Of a stretch of DNA of 64,000 bases, positions 52,350 through 62,070 are shown piece after piece (position 1 is the first letter of the stretch; every line of letters begins with the position of its first letter). Location: contig JBFGZQ010000003.1 in assembly GCA_041586735.1 (NCBI GenBank), forward strand, positions 1 through 64,000. Direction: 5' to 3'. The DNA is from Motiliproteus sp041586735. Lineage in GTDB: Bacteria > Pseudomonadota > Gammaproteobacteria > Pseudomonadales > Balneatricaceae. Made by a program: the position numbers and the translations under genes. The notes beneath the pieces were generated by a model, which was given only the letters and a program-made list of their open reading frames with translations, had not been told where the DNA came from and did not search any database.

Positions 52350-54268
52350 GTCCAGCAGCAACGCCCAAGCGCAAACCCCTACCCAGTTACAGATCTCGGA
52401 TATCGCTGTTCTCCCTGCTCGGCGGGGCTATTTCAACCGCCTTTAGCATCATCGTCGGGGCTAACTTATGGAGTCAGCATCAGCTCTCCAACCAGATCAT
52501 CGACCAGCAGATTAGCAACAGCGTCAGCCAAAATCACGCGCTGTTCAAGACCGTGCTTAATGGTCGACTCGAACTGCTCGCCAATGGCTTAACGATGCTG
52601 CTACAACAACAGGAGCTCGCGTCATTAACTAAAAACGACTCCCTGAGCAGCATCGAAGCTCGACTCCAAACCCTGATTGGCGAGCAGCAACAACCGCCTA
52701 GTGCTGACTTTATATTCCTTAGCAACCCCCAGGGCACCGAGTGTCATACCAGCCTCCAGCCATGGTTCTCGATAACACTCGACTGCCAGGCATTAATCCA
52801 GCAATTCGATTCCAATCTGCACGCTTGGCATCTGGCCCACCTCAACACCCAGAAGCCGCCACTACTGCTGCTACAAACCCGGACCCCGCTGATCGCCAAC
52901 AATGGTGCGGTGCTCGGTTATCTGTACGCCGGTATGACCCTGACTCAGAATTTCTCTTTGCTGAACCAGGTGATTAACGCCAATCCGGAGCAGACAGCCG
53001 CTGTCGGCATCACCTATCAGGAGCAACTGATCGCCTCTAGCGCCAACGCTCACTCCCCGCTGTACTCCGCCCTGAAACAGGCCAGCAGCCAACCCGGAAA
53101 ACTACTTAAGTTCAAGCAGTACGATATGGTATCGATGAGTCAAAAAATAGCGCTTTTGCACGAAGACACCCAGGATATACGACTCGTCAGCGTGATCCAT
53201 ACCGATGCACAGACCAGACTCCAACAGGGGATGATGCTACAGACAACAACAACCCTGATGCTGGCTATTGTTTTTGTCATTATCATCGTGTTACTGACGC
53301 TAAAGCTGGCACTAACGCCTCTACATAAAATCCACAATCTGGCAGTCCAACGCAACAGCAATGACAATGACAAAAACAACAACCTGCCGCCATTCAATCC
53401 AGGGCCTATTACTGAGTTTCAACAACTGAGCCATGACATCGCCAACATCCTGACCGAACTACAAACCAGCGAGCGGAATCTCACCGAAAAAACCCATCTA
53501 CTGCAACACTCGCACAATAAGCAGCAGCGGTTGATCAGCCGTAACCGCAAACTGTTGCACCAACTGTTCAATCTGCAGGAGCAGGAGCGTAAACACCTGG
53601 CACAAGAGCTACATGACGAACTAGGACAACCGCTGGCCGTTATCAACACCGATTCGTATCTGATTAAAAAAGCCAGCGTTGCTGGCGAACAGGTCTATAT
53701 CTGCGCCGACTCCATTTATCAAAATGCCAAGGAGATGTCGGATGTGGTATACAAAAGAATCCTGTCGTTACGGCCCATGCCCCTCAATGATCTAGGCCTC
53801 TTCGAAGCGATTGGCCATATCCCAGCATTGGCCAATCTAGAGAGGCACGGCATCTTGGTCACCACCGATCTGCCGCCCGTAGCTGCTGAGATTCCGGATC
53901 CTATCGCCATCCATATTTTTAGAATCATCCAGGAGGGACTGACCAATATTATCAAGCACAGTCGAGCTAATCGCGCCTGGCTACGCTTGCAGCTGCTGCC
54001 GCCTGACCAGCCGCCGCAGCACCTCATCCTCGATATCATCGATAACGGCATCGGCTTTGATCAGCAGCAGCTCGAACAGTCATCGGGGTACGGCCTCAGC
54101 GGTATCGTGGAACGCGTCGACGCCATGAACGGCACCCTGGAACTGCTGCGCGACCCACAACAACAGTTCTGCATCCGCATCTGTATCGACCTCAGCCAGC
54201 ACCAGAGCCAATCGGCGACAACCGGATCTAGAATAGCGGCCGACTCAACCCTGGCAGCCTCAGTGTAG
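52346..54268 (+). CDS. LuxQ-like sensor with NarX/UhpB-type (HisKA_3) kinase
   Basis: This protein of 640 residues has TM1 (about 18-40), a periplasmic domain (about 41-295), TM2 (about 298-320), a HAMP/coiled-coil linker and a kinase domain. The periplasmic part resembles the LuxQ sensor domain (TRTPLIANNGAVLGYLYAGM followed by NFSLLNQV, and the ITYQEQLIASS strand). The kinase is HisKA_3: ERKHLAQELHDELGQPLAV with His423, N-box HIFRIIQEGLTNIIKHS, then DNGIGFD and GYGLSGIVERV. There is no receiver or phosphotransfer domain, unlike Vibrio LuxQ. It is translationally coupled to luxP. The partner should be a NarL/FixJ-type regulator encoded elsewhere. Confidence 0.87.
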   Translation: MSPAATPKRKPLPSYRSRISLFSLLGGAISTAFSIIVGANLWSQHQLSNQIIDQQISNSVSQNHALFKTVLNGRLELLANGLTMLLQQQELASLTKNDSLSSIEARLQTLIGEQQQPPSADFIFLSNPQGTECHTSLQPWFSITLDCQALIQQFDSNLHAWHLAHLNTQKPPLLLLQTRTPLIANNGAVLGYLYAGMTLTQNFSLLNQVINANPEQTAAVGITYQEQLIASSANAHSPLYSALKQASSQPGKLLKFKQYDMVSMSQKIALLHEDTQDIRLVSVIHTDAQTRLQQGMMLQTTTTLMLAIVFVIIIVLLTLKLALTPLHKIHNLAVQRNSNDNDKNNNLPPFNPGPITEFQQLSHDIANILTELQTSERNLTEKTHLLQHSHNKQQRLISRNRKLLHQLFNLQEQERKHLAQELHDELGQPLAVINTDSYLIKKASVAGEQVYICADSIYQNAKEMSDVVYKRILSLRPMPLNDLGLFEAIGHIPALANLERHGILVTTDLPPVAAEIPDPIAIHIFRIIQEGLTNIIKHSRANRAWLRLQLLPPDQPPQHLILDIIDNGIGFDQQQLEQSSGYGLSGIVERVDAMNGTLELLRDPQQQFCIRICIDLSQHQSQSATTGSRIAADSTLAASV

Positions 54269-54760
54269 CGCTGGCTGATACTCGGCGCAGTTTTCCAGCA
54301 GCGTATTGACCCGCTCGCGCAGCGCTTCGAGCTGCGCCGAGCTATAGGGTAGCGCCGTTGCCCGACCCCATACCGGTGCCGGCCAGGCAAGATCCTGCTG
54401 ATAACGTACCACATGATGGATATGCAGCTGGGACACCACATTTCCCAGTGCCGCTATGTTGATCTTATCGGCATTAAAGATATCGACCAGATTGGCAGCA
54501 AGCATACTGGACTCCAGCATGAGCTGCTGCTGATCCGGCAACGCCAGATGGTAGATCTCGCTCACATCAGCCCGCCTAGGAACCAAAATAAACCAGGGGT
54601 AATGGGCATCGTTCATTAATAACAGATCACAGAGCACAAACCGCCCTAATAGTACGCAATCCTTAGCCAGCTGCGGATGCAGCTGATAGGGTTGTAGTTC
54701 GGGGTCCAGTTCACGATCGGGGTCATAATCGATATCTGCACTGGCGTTTATGTCAATCAT
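54260..54760 (-). CDS. HIT-family nucleotide-binding protein
   Basis: This protein of 166 residues has the HIT motif in SQLHIHHVVRYQQDLAWPAPVWG (catalytic His triad), typical of the small proteobacterial HIT group, together with FVLCDLLLMNDAHYPWFILVPR. It probably hydrolyses dinucleoside or nucleoside-monophosphate linkages; the substrate is not known. AAGGAGC precedes the ATG. The C-terminus overlaps the 3' end of the sensor-kinase gene by 9 nt in convergent orientation. Confidence 0.88.
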   Translation of the reverse strand: MIDINASADIDYDPDRELDPELQPYQLHPQLAKDCVLLGRFVLCDLLLMNDAHYPWFILVPRRADVSEIYHLALPDQQQLMLESSMLAANLVDIFNADKINIAALGNVVSQLHIHHVVRYQQDLAWPAPVWGRATALPYSSAQLEALRERVNTLLENCAEYQPALH

Positions 54761-54905
54761 ACATAGCTCCTTTTCTTAATCGAGGCCTTCAACACGGCCG
54801 TCAACTCAGCCCGCTATTCGACCTTAACTCGCACTCAAGCATCAGTATAAGCGAGTGTATTGATCTATGACGATCTATGCTTGTGCGATCATCGTCTCTT
54901 GAGAA

Positions 54906-56069
54906 TTGATTGTGCCCTCTATTCAGGTTATCGAACGCCTCCAGCAGATCGATCCGCAACATTGGCAGCAGCTGTTCGGATCGCAACCGCTCGTCAGCCA
55001 TGCGTTTTTAGCCGCCATGGAGGAGAGCCGCAGCCTGACCTCCGCCAGTGGCTGGAGCCCACAACATCTGCTGCTGGAGAGCGCCGACGGGCATCCGCTG
55101 GCGGCGCTGCCGCTGTACCTGAAACAGCACTCCTACGGTGAGTATGTGTTCGACTGGAGCTGGGCTAACGCCAGCCACCAGGCCGGCATCCCCTACTACC
55201 CCAAACTGCTCACCGCCCTGCCGTTTACCCCCACCATCGGCCCGCGCTTGGGAATCACCGCCGAGGGTCCACCGCACGCCATCTCGCTACTGCTGCAAGC
55301 ACTGTCCGAACAAGCGCAGCGCCAGCAGGCCTCAGGCTGGCACCTGCTATTTGCCGACCAGCCCTGCCGCGCGCAGATTCTCAACCACTGGTCTGAACCC
55401 GAAGCGCTGTTAGAGCGCCACGATTGCCAGTTTCACTGGTTCAACGCGGACTACCGGGATTTTGATCAGTTTCTGCAACGTTTCAGCTCGCGTAAGCGCA
55501 AATCTATCCGCCGCGAGCGCCGTCGCATCGCCGAGCAAGGGGTATCACTGCGCAGGCTAAGTGGTAAGGAGTTAGATCTGGAACAGCTGCGCGGTTTTTA
55601 TAGCTTCTACCAGCACACCTATCAGCAACGCGGCCAGAACGCCTATCTGAACTGGGATTTTTTCCAGCGCATCCACGCCAACCTAGGCGATAATCTGCTA
55701 TTGGTGGTGGCCGAACAGCAACAGCAACGGGTCGGCGCGGCGCTATTTTTATTTGATCAGCAGTGCCTGTATGGACGCTGGTGGGGTGGCAGTCCAGAGA
55801 TCGACTGCCTGCATTTCGAGGTCTGCTACTACCAGGGGATCGAGTTTGCTATCGAGCGTCAACTGCAACGCTTCGACCCCGGCACCCAGGGTGAGCACAA
55901 GCTGGTGCGTGGCTTTGAACCCATCCGCACCTGCTCATTACACTGGATCAGAGATCCGAGACTGCACCGGGCGGTACAGCAAGCGCTGCTACAAGAGCGC
56001 CAACGGGTCGCAGCCTACATGGCACAGGCCCGTGAACACCTGCCGTTTAAACAGACCGATTCAGGCTAG
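54906..56069 (+). CDS. FemAB-like acyltransferase (GNAT fold, COG3146-type)
   Basis: This protein has up to 387 residues. The start is TTG 54906 or GTG 54912; no strong ribosome site separates them. Family blocks are LVSHAFLAAMEESRSL, LPLYLKQHSYGEYVFDWSWANA, YYPKLLTALPFTPTIGPRLG, FSSRKRKSIRRERRRI and a terminal RGFEPIRTCSLHWIRDPRLH. Relatives are annotated as peptidoglycan-related or general peptidyl acyltransferases; the substrate is unproven. It lies between the HIT gene (divergent) and gcvP (convergent). Confidence 0.88.
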   Translation: MIVPSIQVIERLQQIDPQHWQQLFGSQPLVSHAFLAAMEESRSLTSASGWSPQHLLLESADGHPLAALPLYLKQHSYGEYVFDWSWANASHQAGIPYYPKLLTALPFTPTIGPRLGITAEGPPHAISLLLQALSEQAQRQQASGWHLLFADQPCRAQILNHWSEPEALLERHDCQFHWFNADYRDFDQFLQRFSSRKRKSIRRERRRIAEQGVSLRRLSGKELDLEQLRGFYSFYQHTYQQRGQNAYLNWDFFQRIHANLGDNLLLVVAEQQQQRVGAALFLFDQQCLYGRWWGGSPEIDCLHFEVCYYQGIEFAIERQLQRFDPGTQGEHKLVRGFEPIRTCSLHWIRDPRLHRAVQQALLQERQRVAAYMAQAREHLPFKQTDSG

Positions 56070-56103
56070 CCCGGCCGCTAGCCCGCAGCTCGGTCAGCTG
56101 CAG

Positions 56104-58998
56104 CTAGCGGTAATCCTCCACCGCGGGACAGCTGCAGAACAGATTTCGATCGCCGTAGACGTTATCGATGCGATTCACCCTCGGCCAGAACTTGTTGTGC
56201 TTTAAACTCGCCACCGGGAACACCGCCTGCTCACGACTATAGGGACGATCCCAATCGCCTTCAACGATATCGGCCTGGGTATGCGGTGCCCGTTTGAGCG
56301 GATTATTGCTGGCATCGATAGCACCGCTCTCGACCTGACGGATCTCCGCGCGGATCACCGCCATCGCCTCGATAAAGCGATCCAGCTCGACCTTAGACTC
56401 GGATTCGGTGGGCTCGATCATCAGGGTGCCCGGCACCGGGAACGACATGGTCGGCGCATGGAAACCAAAATCCATTAGCCGCTTGGCAATATCCTCCTCG
56501 GTAATGCCGCACAGCTCTTTGATCGGACGGATATCGATGATGCACTCGTGAGCAACCCGGTTGTTACGACCCCGATAGAGCACCGGGTAGTGTTCGGAGA
56601 GCTTCTCGGTCAGATAGTTGGCATTCAAGATAGCGACCTCGGTACTGCGCCGCAGCCCCTCTCTACCCAACAGCACGCAGTAGGCCCAGGAGATCGTCAG
56701 AATCGAGGCGCTACCAAAAGGGGTCGCCGATACGGCGCCCATCTCGGCTTTGGGCCCAGTAATCGGGCTGACCGCATGGTTGGGTAAAAACGCTGCCAGG
56801 TGGCTCTTGACTCCGATCGGCCCCATGCCTGGACCACCGCCGCCGTGCGGAATGGCAAAGGTTTTATGTAGATTAAGGTGCGAGACATCGGAGCCGATTA
56901 AGCCCGGCTTGGAGATACCCACCTGAGCATTCATGTTGGCGCCATCCATATAGACCTGACCACCGTTAGCATGAACGATATCGCAGATCGACTTAATCCC
57001 CTCCTCAAACACCCCGTGGGTCGAGGGATAGGTGATCATCAGGCAAGATAACCGCTCTTTATGCAGCTCGGCCTTGGCGCTCAGATCGGCGATATCGACA
57101 TTGCCCTTGGGGTCACAGTCGACCACCACCACGTTCAGGGCCGCCATGGCCGCCGATGCCGGGTTGGTACCGTGCGCGGAGCTGGGGATCAGGCAGATAT
57201 CCCTATGACTCTGACCGATGCTCTGCTGATATTTGCGAATCGCCAGCAAACCCGCATATTCGCCCTGGGCACCGGAATTGGGCTGCATCGAGATTTTGTC
57301 GTAGCCGGTGATATCGACCAGCATCGCCTCCAGCTCATCGATCAGCTGCATATAGCCCTGTACCTGGTCACGCGGCGCAAAGGGGTGCACGTTGGCAAAC
57401 TCCGGCCAGGTCACCGGAATCATCTGTGCGGTAGCATTGAGCTTCATGGTGCAAGAGCCCAGCGGAATCATCCCATGTGCCAGACTAAAATCCTGGTTTT
57501 CCAGGCGTTTTAGATAGCGCAACATCTCGGTTTCGGAGTGGTGACTATTAAAGACTGGGTGAGTCATAAAGGCACTGCTACGCACCCGTTTAGCCGGCAC
57601 TCCGCTACGGCCATCGGCACAGGCGGCGGCATCCAACGCAGCGATACTAAGCCCATGCTCGGCACCCAACACCACAACGAACAGCTGCTCCAGGTCCTCA
57701 GTGGTGGTGGATTCATCCAGACTGATCCCCAGCTTATCGCTATCAACCAAGCGCAGGTTAACCCCTTGGCCATAGCCGCGCGCGGCGATGGCCTGCTGCT
57801 GCTCACCGACCACCAGGGTCAGGGTATCGAACCAGCTGTCATGCAGCAGCGTGATTCCCTTAGCCCGAAGGCCGTTAGCCAGCAGCGTGGTCAGCCGCAG
57901 CACCCGCCCGGCAATGCGCTGTAAACCTTCGGGGCCATGGTAGATGGCGTAGAACACCGCCATATTGGCCAGCAGCGCTTGCGCGGTACAGATATTGGAG
58001 GTCGCCTTCTCACGGCGAATATGCTGTTCACGGGTCTGCATCGCCATCCGCAGTGCCTGATTACCGCGACTATCGATAGACACGCCGATAATCCGTCCCG
58101 GAGCGGAGCGCTTTTGCTTATCGCTGGTCGCAAAAAATGCTGCATGCGGGCCACCAAAACCCATCGGCACGCCAAAGCGCTGCGCCGAACCGAACACCAC
58201 ATCCGCACCCAGCTCACCCGGCGGTTGCAACACCACCAGACTGAGCAGATCGGCGGCCACAGCGGTCATCGCCTGTTGCTGCTTAGCCTTGTTGATCAGC
58301 GCTTCGATATCACAGACCGCTCCGGTGGTACCTGGATATTGCATCATCACCCCGAAGGCATCGTGCTGATCCAGCAGCGCGTCGAGCGGGCCGACCACCA
58401 CCTCGAAGCCAAAATACTCAGCCCGGGTTTTCACCACGTCGATCGTTTGTGGATGTACCTGGGCATCCACCAGGAACAGATTGCTCTTCTTGCGATTGGC
58501 GCGTTTACACAGCGCCATCGCTTCGGCAGCAGCAGTCGCCTCATCTAACAACGAGGCATTAGCCAGATCCATCCCGGTCAGATCCATCACCATCTGCTGG
58601 AAGTTAAGCAGCGCCTCGAGTCGGCCCTGGGCAATCTCTGGTTGATACGGGGTGTAGGCGGTATACCAGCCCGGATTCTCCATGACGTTACGCAAGATCA
58701 CATTCGGGACCAGAGTATGGTAATAACCGCCGCCTATATAGGACTTATAAATACGGTTGTTGGTGGCCAACTTTTTCAGCCGGGTCAACATCTGCTGCTC
58801 ACTGCAACCCTCTGACTGAGATAAGCCGTCCAAGCGAATGGCGCTAGGTACTGTTTGCTCTATCAGCTCGGACAACGAGGCAACACCTAACACCTCGAGC
58901 ATCTGCTGCTGCTGGCTAGCATCAGGGCCGAGATGCCTCCGGCTGAACTCATGCTTATTTTCTAACGCGGGTAACGACAAGGATGCAGAGTTATTCAT
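56104..58998 (-). CDS. gcvP: Glycine dehydrogenase (decarboxylating), single-chain P-protein
   Basis: This protein has 964 residues from ATG 58998 (AAGGTAGG upstream; a TTG at 59013 is less likely). It is the long homodimeric form, with two fused PLP-transferase halves. Blocks are FSRRHLGPD, YIGGGYYHTLVPNVILRNVMENPGWYTAYTPYQPEI, the glycine-rich QPNSGAQGEYAGLLAI and the PLP-Lys segment HLNLHKTFAIPHGGGGPGMGPI. It decarboxylates glycine with the lipoyl H-protein. gcvT and gcvH are not adjacent, and no glycine riboswitch was found upstream. Confidence 0.97.
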   Translation of the reverse strand: MNNSASLSLPALENKHEFSRRHLGPDASQQQQMLEVLGVASLSELIEQTVPSAIRLDGLSQSEGCSEQQMLTRLKKLATNNRIYKSYIGGGYYHTLVPNVILRNVMENPGWYTAYTPYQPEIAQGRLEALLNFQQMVMDLTGMDLANASLLDEATAAAEAMALCKRANRKKSNLFLVDAQVHPQTIDVVKTRAEYFGFEVVVGPLDALLDQHDAFGVMMQYPGTTGAVCDIEALINKAKQQQAMTAVAADLLSLVVLQPPGELGADVVFGSAQRFGVPMGFGGPHAAFFATSDKQKRSAPGRIIGVSIDSRGNQALRMAMQTREQHIRREKATSNICTAQALLANMAVFYAIYHGPEGLQRIAGRVLRLTTLLANGLRAKGITLLHDSWFDTLTLVVGEQQQAIAARGYGQGVNLRLVDSDKLGISLDESTTTEDLEQLFVVVLGAEHGLSIAALDAAACADGRSGVPAKRVRSSAFMTHPVFNSHHSETEMLRYLKRLENQDFSLAHGMIPLGSCTMKLNATAQMIPVTWPEFANVHPFAPRDQVQGYMQLIDELEAMLVDITGYDKISMQPNSGAQGEYAGLLAIRKYQQSIGQSHRDICLIPSSAHGTNPASAAMAALNVVVVDCDPKGNVDIADLSAKAELHKERLSCLMITYPSTHGVFEEGIKSICDIVHANGGQVYMDGANMNAQVGISKPGLIGSDVSHLNLHKTFAIPHGGGGPGMGPIGVKSHLAAFLPNHAVSPITGPKAEMGAVSATPFGSASILTISWAYCVLLGREGLRRSTEVAILNANYLTEKLSEHYPVLYRGRNNRVAHECIIDIRPIKELCGITEEDIAKRLMDFGFHAPTMSFPVPGTLMIEPTESESKVELDRFIEAMAVIRAEIRQVESGAIDASNNPLKRAPHTQADIVEGDWDRPYSREQAVFPVASLKHNKFWPRVNRIDNVYGDRNLFCSCPAVEDYR

Positions 58999-59013
58999 AG
59001 GACCTACCTTCAA

Positions 59014-59661
59014 TCAGATTACGTGCTGGATCTGGATAACGTGGACAACCAGACCCAGGTCTACAGGAGTTACACCGGCCAAACACTCGCAGCAACAGCC
59101 GTTGAACAACCTCCACCCCCATGCCCAGTAGCAGTGAATACGCGTCTGGGGACTGTTCATTTTTAAGGCCGCCACTTTAGCAAAAATAGTGGCGAGAAGG
59201 GAGCCTGCGGTGGCGCTAAAGCCTGAACAAATTTTGCCGTATAGATCAAGACCGCAGAGCCAGTGACTGGCACACCACAGCGAGCCAGATTGCGACTAGA
59301 TGTCCTTTTTTATCAGGGGGGGGGACCGACACTATCACCCATTTACGTACACCCAGCAACTGACAACAGCAGCATGATGACACCGGCACAACAAACCATT
59401 ATAACAGCATGATAATTAAGTGATTAGACATACAAAATCAATTTATAATGCCACGTAAAAACAGCCCTATATGGCGCGATGGAAGAGCTGCAGAGAACCC
59501 GTAAACATCAACTCGCGGTATTGTTGAGCGCGTCGGCATTCTTTTGCTTCAATCACCGGTTAGCAAAGCGCCTGTTCCGATGGCAGCTATAGTGTTAGTG
59601 ATGACTCAAAGCGATGCCCCGATGCCGGCATCACTTCGACGCATCATTGACCGATAACAGC
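59014..59661. other. Gene-free spacer between gcvP and aapJ
   Basis: About 650 nt without a supportable gene. It holds a 7-bp hairpin (CGCCACT / AGTGGCG, 59170-59194), a run of nine G near 59316-59324, and a 12-bp palindrome GATGCCGGCATC (59621-59632) upstream of the aap promoter. No tRNA, IS end or riboswitch is evident. Confidence 0.6.
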
Positions 59662-59676
59662 TGGCATTGTGTTTGC
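59662..59676 (+). promoter_or_regulatory. Sigma-54-type promoter of the aap operon
   Basis: TGGCATTGTGTTTGC fits the -24/-12 consensus: GG and GC separated by exactly 10 nt, with TGGCA and TTGC both kept. The predicted start is near 59687, about 75 nt before aapJ. This suggests NtrC-type nitrogen control of amino-acid uptake. Confidence 0.65.
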
Positions 59677-59762
59677 CTTATTAAAATAACAATAACTTTA
59701 CCCGTTAGTGCTTGGTCTGCATGACTTATCTGACAGACAACCTGACCAAAGAAGGAACCATC

Positions 59763-60782
59763 ATGAATAAAATCACCTCCCTTACCGTCGCCTCGGCCGT
59801 TGCCATAGGTTTGGCTACAGGCGCTCAAGCTGCCAGCACCCTTGAATCGGTCAAGTCCAAAGGGTTTGTGCAGTGTGGCGTTTCCACAGGACTCCCAGGA
59901 TTTTCCAACCCTGATGAAAAAGGTAATTGGCAGGGCATGGATGTCGACATCTGTCGTGCTGTTGCCGCAGCAACACTGGGCGATGCGTCCAAAGTTAAAT
60001 ATATTCCACTGACCGCCAAGGAGCGTTTTACCGCGCTGCAGTCGGGCGAAATTGATCTGTTATCGCGCAATACCACCTGGACCCAGACCCGTGATACCAC
60101 ATTGGGCCTGAACTTTGCTGGCGTCAGCTACTACGACGGCCAGGGCTTTATGGTCAGCAAAAACCTGGGTATTAAAAATGCCCTCGAGCTTGATGGTGCT
60201 GCGGTCTGCATCCAATCGGGCACCACTACCGAACTGAACCTGTCCGACTACTTCCGCGAGCACAAGATGAGCTTCTCGCCAGTGGTATTTGATACCTCCG
60301 ATCAGACCGTCAGAGGTTTTGAAACGGGCCGCTGCGATATGCTGACCTCTGATCAGTCGCAACTGTACGCGCTGCGCATCAAGCTATCCGATCCGAGCAG
60401 CGCCATCGTTCTGCCCGAGGTGATCTCCAAGGAACCTCTGGGCCCCGTGGTGCGCCAGGGTGATGATCAATGGTTCAACATCGTCAAATGGTCGCTCAAT
60501 GCGATGATCAATGCCGAAGAGCTTGGCCTGACCTCCGCCAACATCGACAAGATGAAAATGGCTAGCAACCCTAACATTGCGCGCTTCGTAGGCTTAGACG
60601 GTCCTAAGGGTTCAGGGATGGATCTGAACGATGACTGGGCATATCAAATCGTCAAGCAGGTGGGCAACTATGGCGAGGCGTTTGAACGCAACGTCGGCGC
60701 TGGATCACCTCTAAACATCGCTCGAGGCGTTAACGCGCTGTGGAACAAAGGCGGCTTCATGTACGCGCCACCCATGCGTTAA
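59763..60782 (+). CDS. aapJ: General L-amino acid ABC transporter, binding protein
   Basis: This protein has 339 residues from ATG 59763 (GAAGGAA upstream; the longer frame to 59712 precedes the signal peptide with a charged stretch). Signal peptide 1-23 ends AQAA. The periplasmic amino-acid-binding fold has VKSKGFVQCGVSTGLPGFS, GMDVDICRAVAAATLGD and IDLLSRNTTWTQTRD, closely matching AapJ. It delivers a broad range of L-amino acids to AapQM. Confidence 0.96.
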   Translation: MNKITSLTVASAVAIGLATGAQAASTLESVKSKGFVQCGVSTGLPGFSNPDEKGNWQGMDVDICRAVAAATLGDASKVKYIPLTAKERFTALQSGEIDLLSRNTTWTQTRDTTLGLNFAGVSYYDGQGFMVSKNLGIKNALELDGAAVCIQSGTTTELNLSDYFREHKMSFSPVVFDTSDQTVRGFETGRCDMLTSDQSQLYALRIKLSDPSSAIVLPEVISKEPLGPVVRQGDDQWFNIVKWSLNAMINAEELGLTSANIDKMKMASNPNIARFVGLDGPKGSGMDLNDDWAYQIVKQVGNYGEAFERNVGAGSPLNIARGVNALWNKGGFMYAPPMR

Positions 60783-60878
60783 GTCCACATTGCTCCCCAC
60801 GCGGCCGGTTCATTTCGCCTGAACCGGCCGTTGTTACACTACACTTTAAAGTCCAAGCTACTTTTTGGAGTACTCTCC

Positions 60879-62069
60879 ATGCCCGCAGAGGTAAACAAAG
60901 GCGTGGCCCCCTCTTCGAAACCCAAATTCTGGAACGACCCCGACAAACGGGCGCTGCTGTTTCAGGTATTGATGATTTTGACGGTCCTGGGGTTCTTCGC
61001 CTACATCATCTCGAATGCGCTATATAATCTCGAAAAGCGGGGCATCACCACCGGATTCGCGTTTCTCGAGCAATCAGCAGGCTTCGAGATACTGCTAACA
61101 CTGCTCCCCTACGACGCTACCTATAGCTTTGGCCGAACCTTTTTGGTGGGCCTACTCAACACCCTGCTGGTGTCTTCCTTGGGCGTTATCCTGGCGACAA
61201 TCCTTGGTTTTGTGATGGGTATTGCCCGACTGTCCCAGAACTGGCTCGTCAACAAAGTCGCTGCTGCGTATATCGAAATTTTTCGCAACATTCCGCTACT
61301 GCTGCAGATCCTGTTTTGGTATGTCGCGGTGCTGCAACCACTACCGCTGCCGCGCGCCAGCATCGAAATCGGTAGCGCCTTCCTCAATAACCGCGGTCTG
61401 TACCTGCCCTGGCCGGTATTGGAGTCCGGTTTTTCACTGGTGATGATCGCCCTGGCAGTCGCCATCTGCGCGGTGGTTTGGCTGCTGCGTTGGAACCACA
61501 AACGTCAGGATGCGACAGGACAACGCTTCCCGGTGTTCTGGACCTCGCTGGCGCTACTAATGGGCTTACCGCTGCTGACTTTTCTATTGGCTGGCTCGCC
61601 TATGAGCTGGGACGAACCGCTACTCAAGGGTTTCAATTTTCAAGGCGGGGCGACCATCATCCCCGAACTGATGGCGCTACTGATCGCACTATCGGTCTAT
61701 ACCGGTACCTTTATCGCCGAGATTGTCCGCTCCGGTATTCTGGCCGTCAGCCATGGCCAAACCGAAGCGGCGAGCGCCCTGGGACTGAGTAAAGCCAAGA
61801 CCCTAAGGCTGATCGTCGTGCCCCAGGCGATGCGAGTCATTATTCCTCCATTGACCAGCCAATACCTCAACCTGATTAAAAACTCATCGCTGGCTACGGC
61901 GATCGGCTATCCGGATCTGGTATCGGTATTTATGGGCACCACCCTCAACCAGACCGGTCAGGCGATCGAGATCATCTTCATGACCATGGCGGTGTACCTC
62001 AGCATCAATCTCATCGTCTCGCTGCTGATGAACCTGTACAACAAGCGCGTGTCGCTGGTGGAGCGTTAA
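60879..62069 (+). CDS. aapQ: General L-amino acid ABC transporter permease AapQ
   Basis: This protein has 396 residues from ATG 60879 (TGGAGT upstream; an earlier frame start at 60831 is unlikely). It has about eight helices and the EAA loop in HGQTEAASALGLSKAKTLRLIVVPQAMRVIIPPL. The long insert before the last helices is typical of AapQ rather than small HisQ-type permeases. It forms a heterodimer with AapM, encoded 1 nt downstream. Confidence 0.95.
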   Translation: MPAEVNKGVAPSSKPKFWNDPDKRALLFQVLMILTVLGFFAYIISNALYNLEKRGITTGFAFLEQSAGFEILLTLLPYDATYSFGRTFLVGLLNTLLVSSLGVILATILGFVMGIARLSQNWLVNKVAAAYIEIFRNIPLLLQILFWYVAVLQPLPLPRASIEIGSAFLNNRGLYLPWPVLESGFSLVMIALAVAICAVVWLLRWNHKRQDATGQRFPVFWTSLALLMGLPLLTFLLAGSPMSWDEPLLKGFNFQGGATIIPELMALLIALSVYTGTFIAEIVRSGILAVSHGQTEAASALGLSKAKTLRLIVVPQAMRVIIPPLTSQYLNLIKNSSLATAIGYPDLVSVFMGTTLNQTGQAIEIIFMTMAVYLSINLIVSLLMNLYNKRVSLVER

Positions 62070-62070
62070 T

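Noticed and set aside
59316..59324. Run of nine G as a phase-variation switch
   Set aside because: It lies about 440 nt from the nearest start codon and outside any coding or promoter element; kept only as a spacer note.
59014..59400. Possible glycine riboswitch upstream of gcvP
   Set aside because: The conserved aptamer core elements could not be found on the minus strand.
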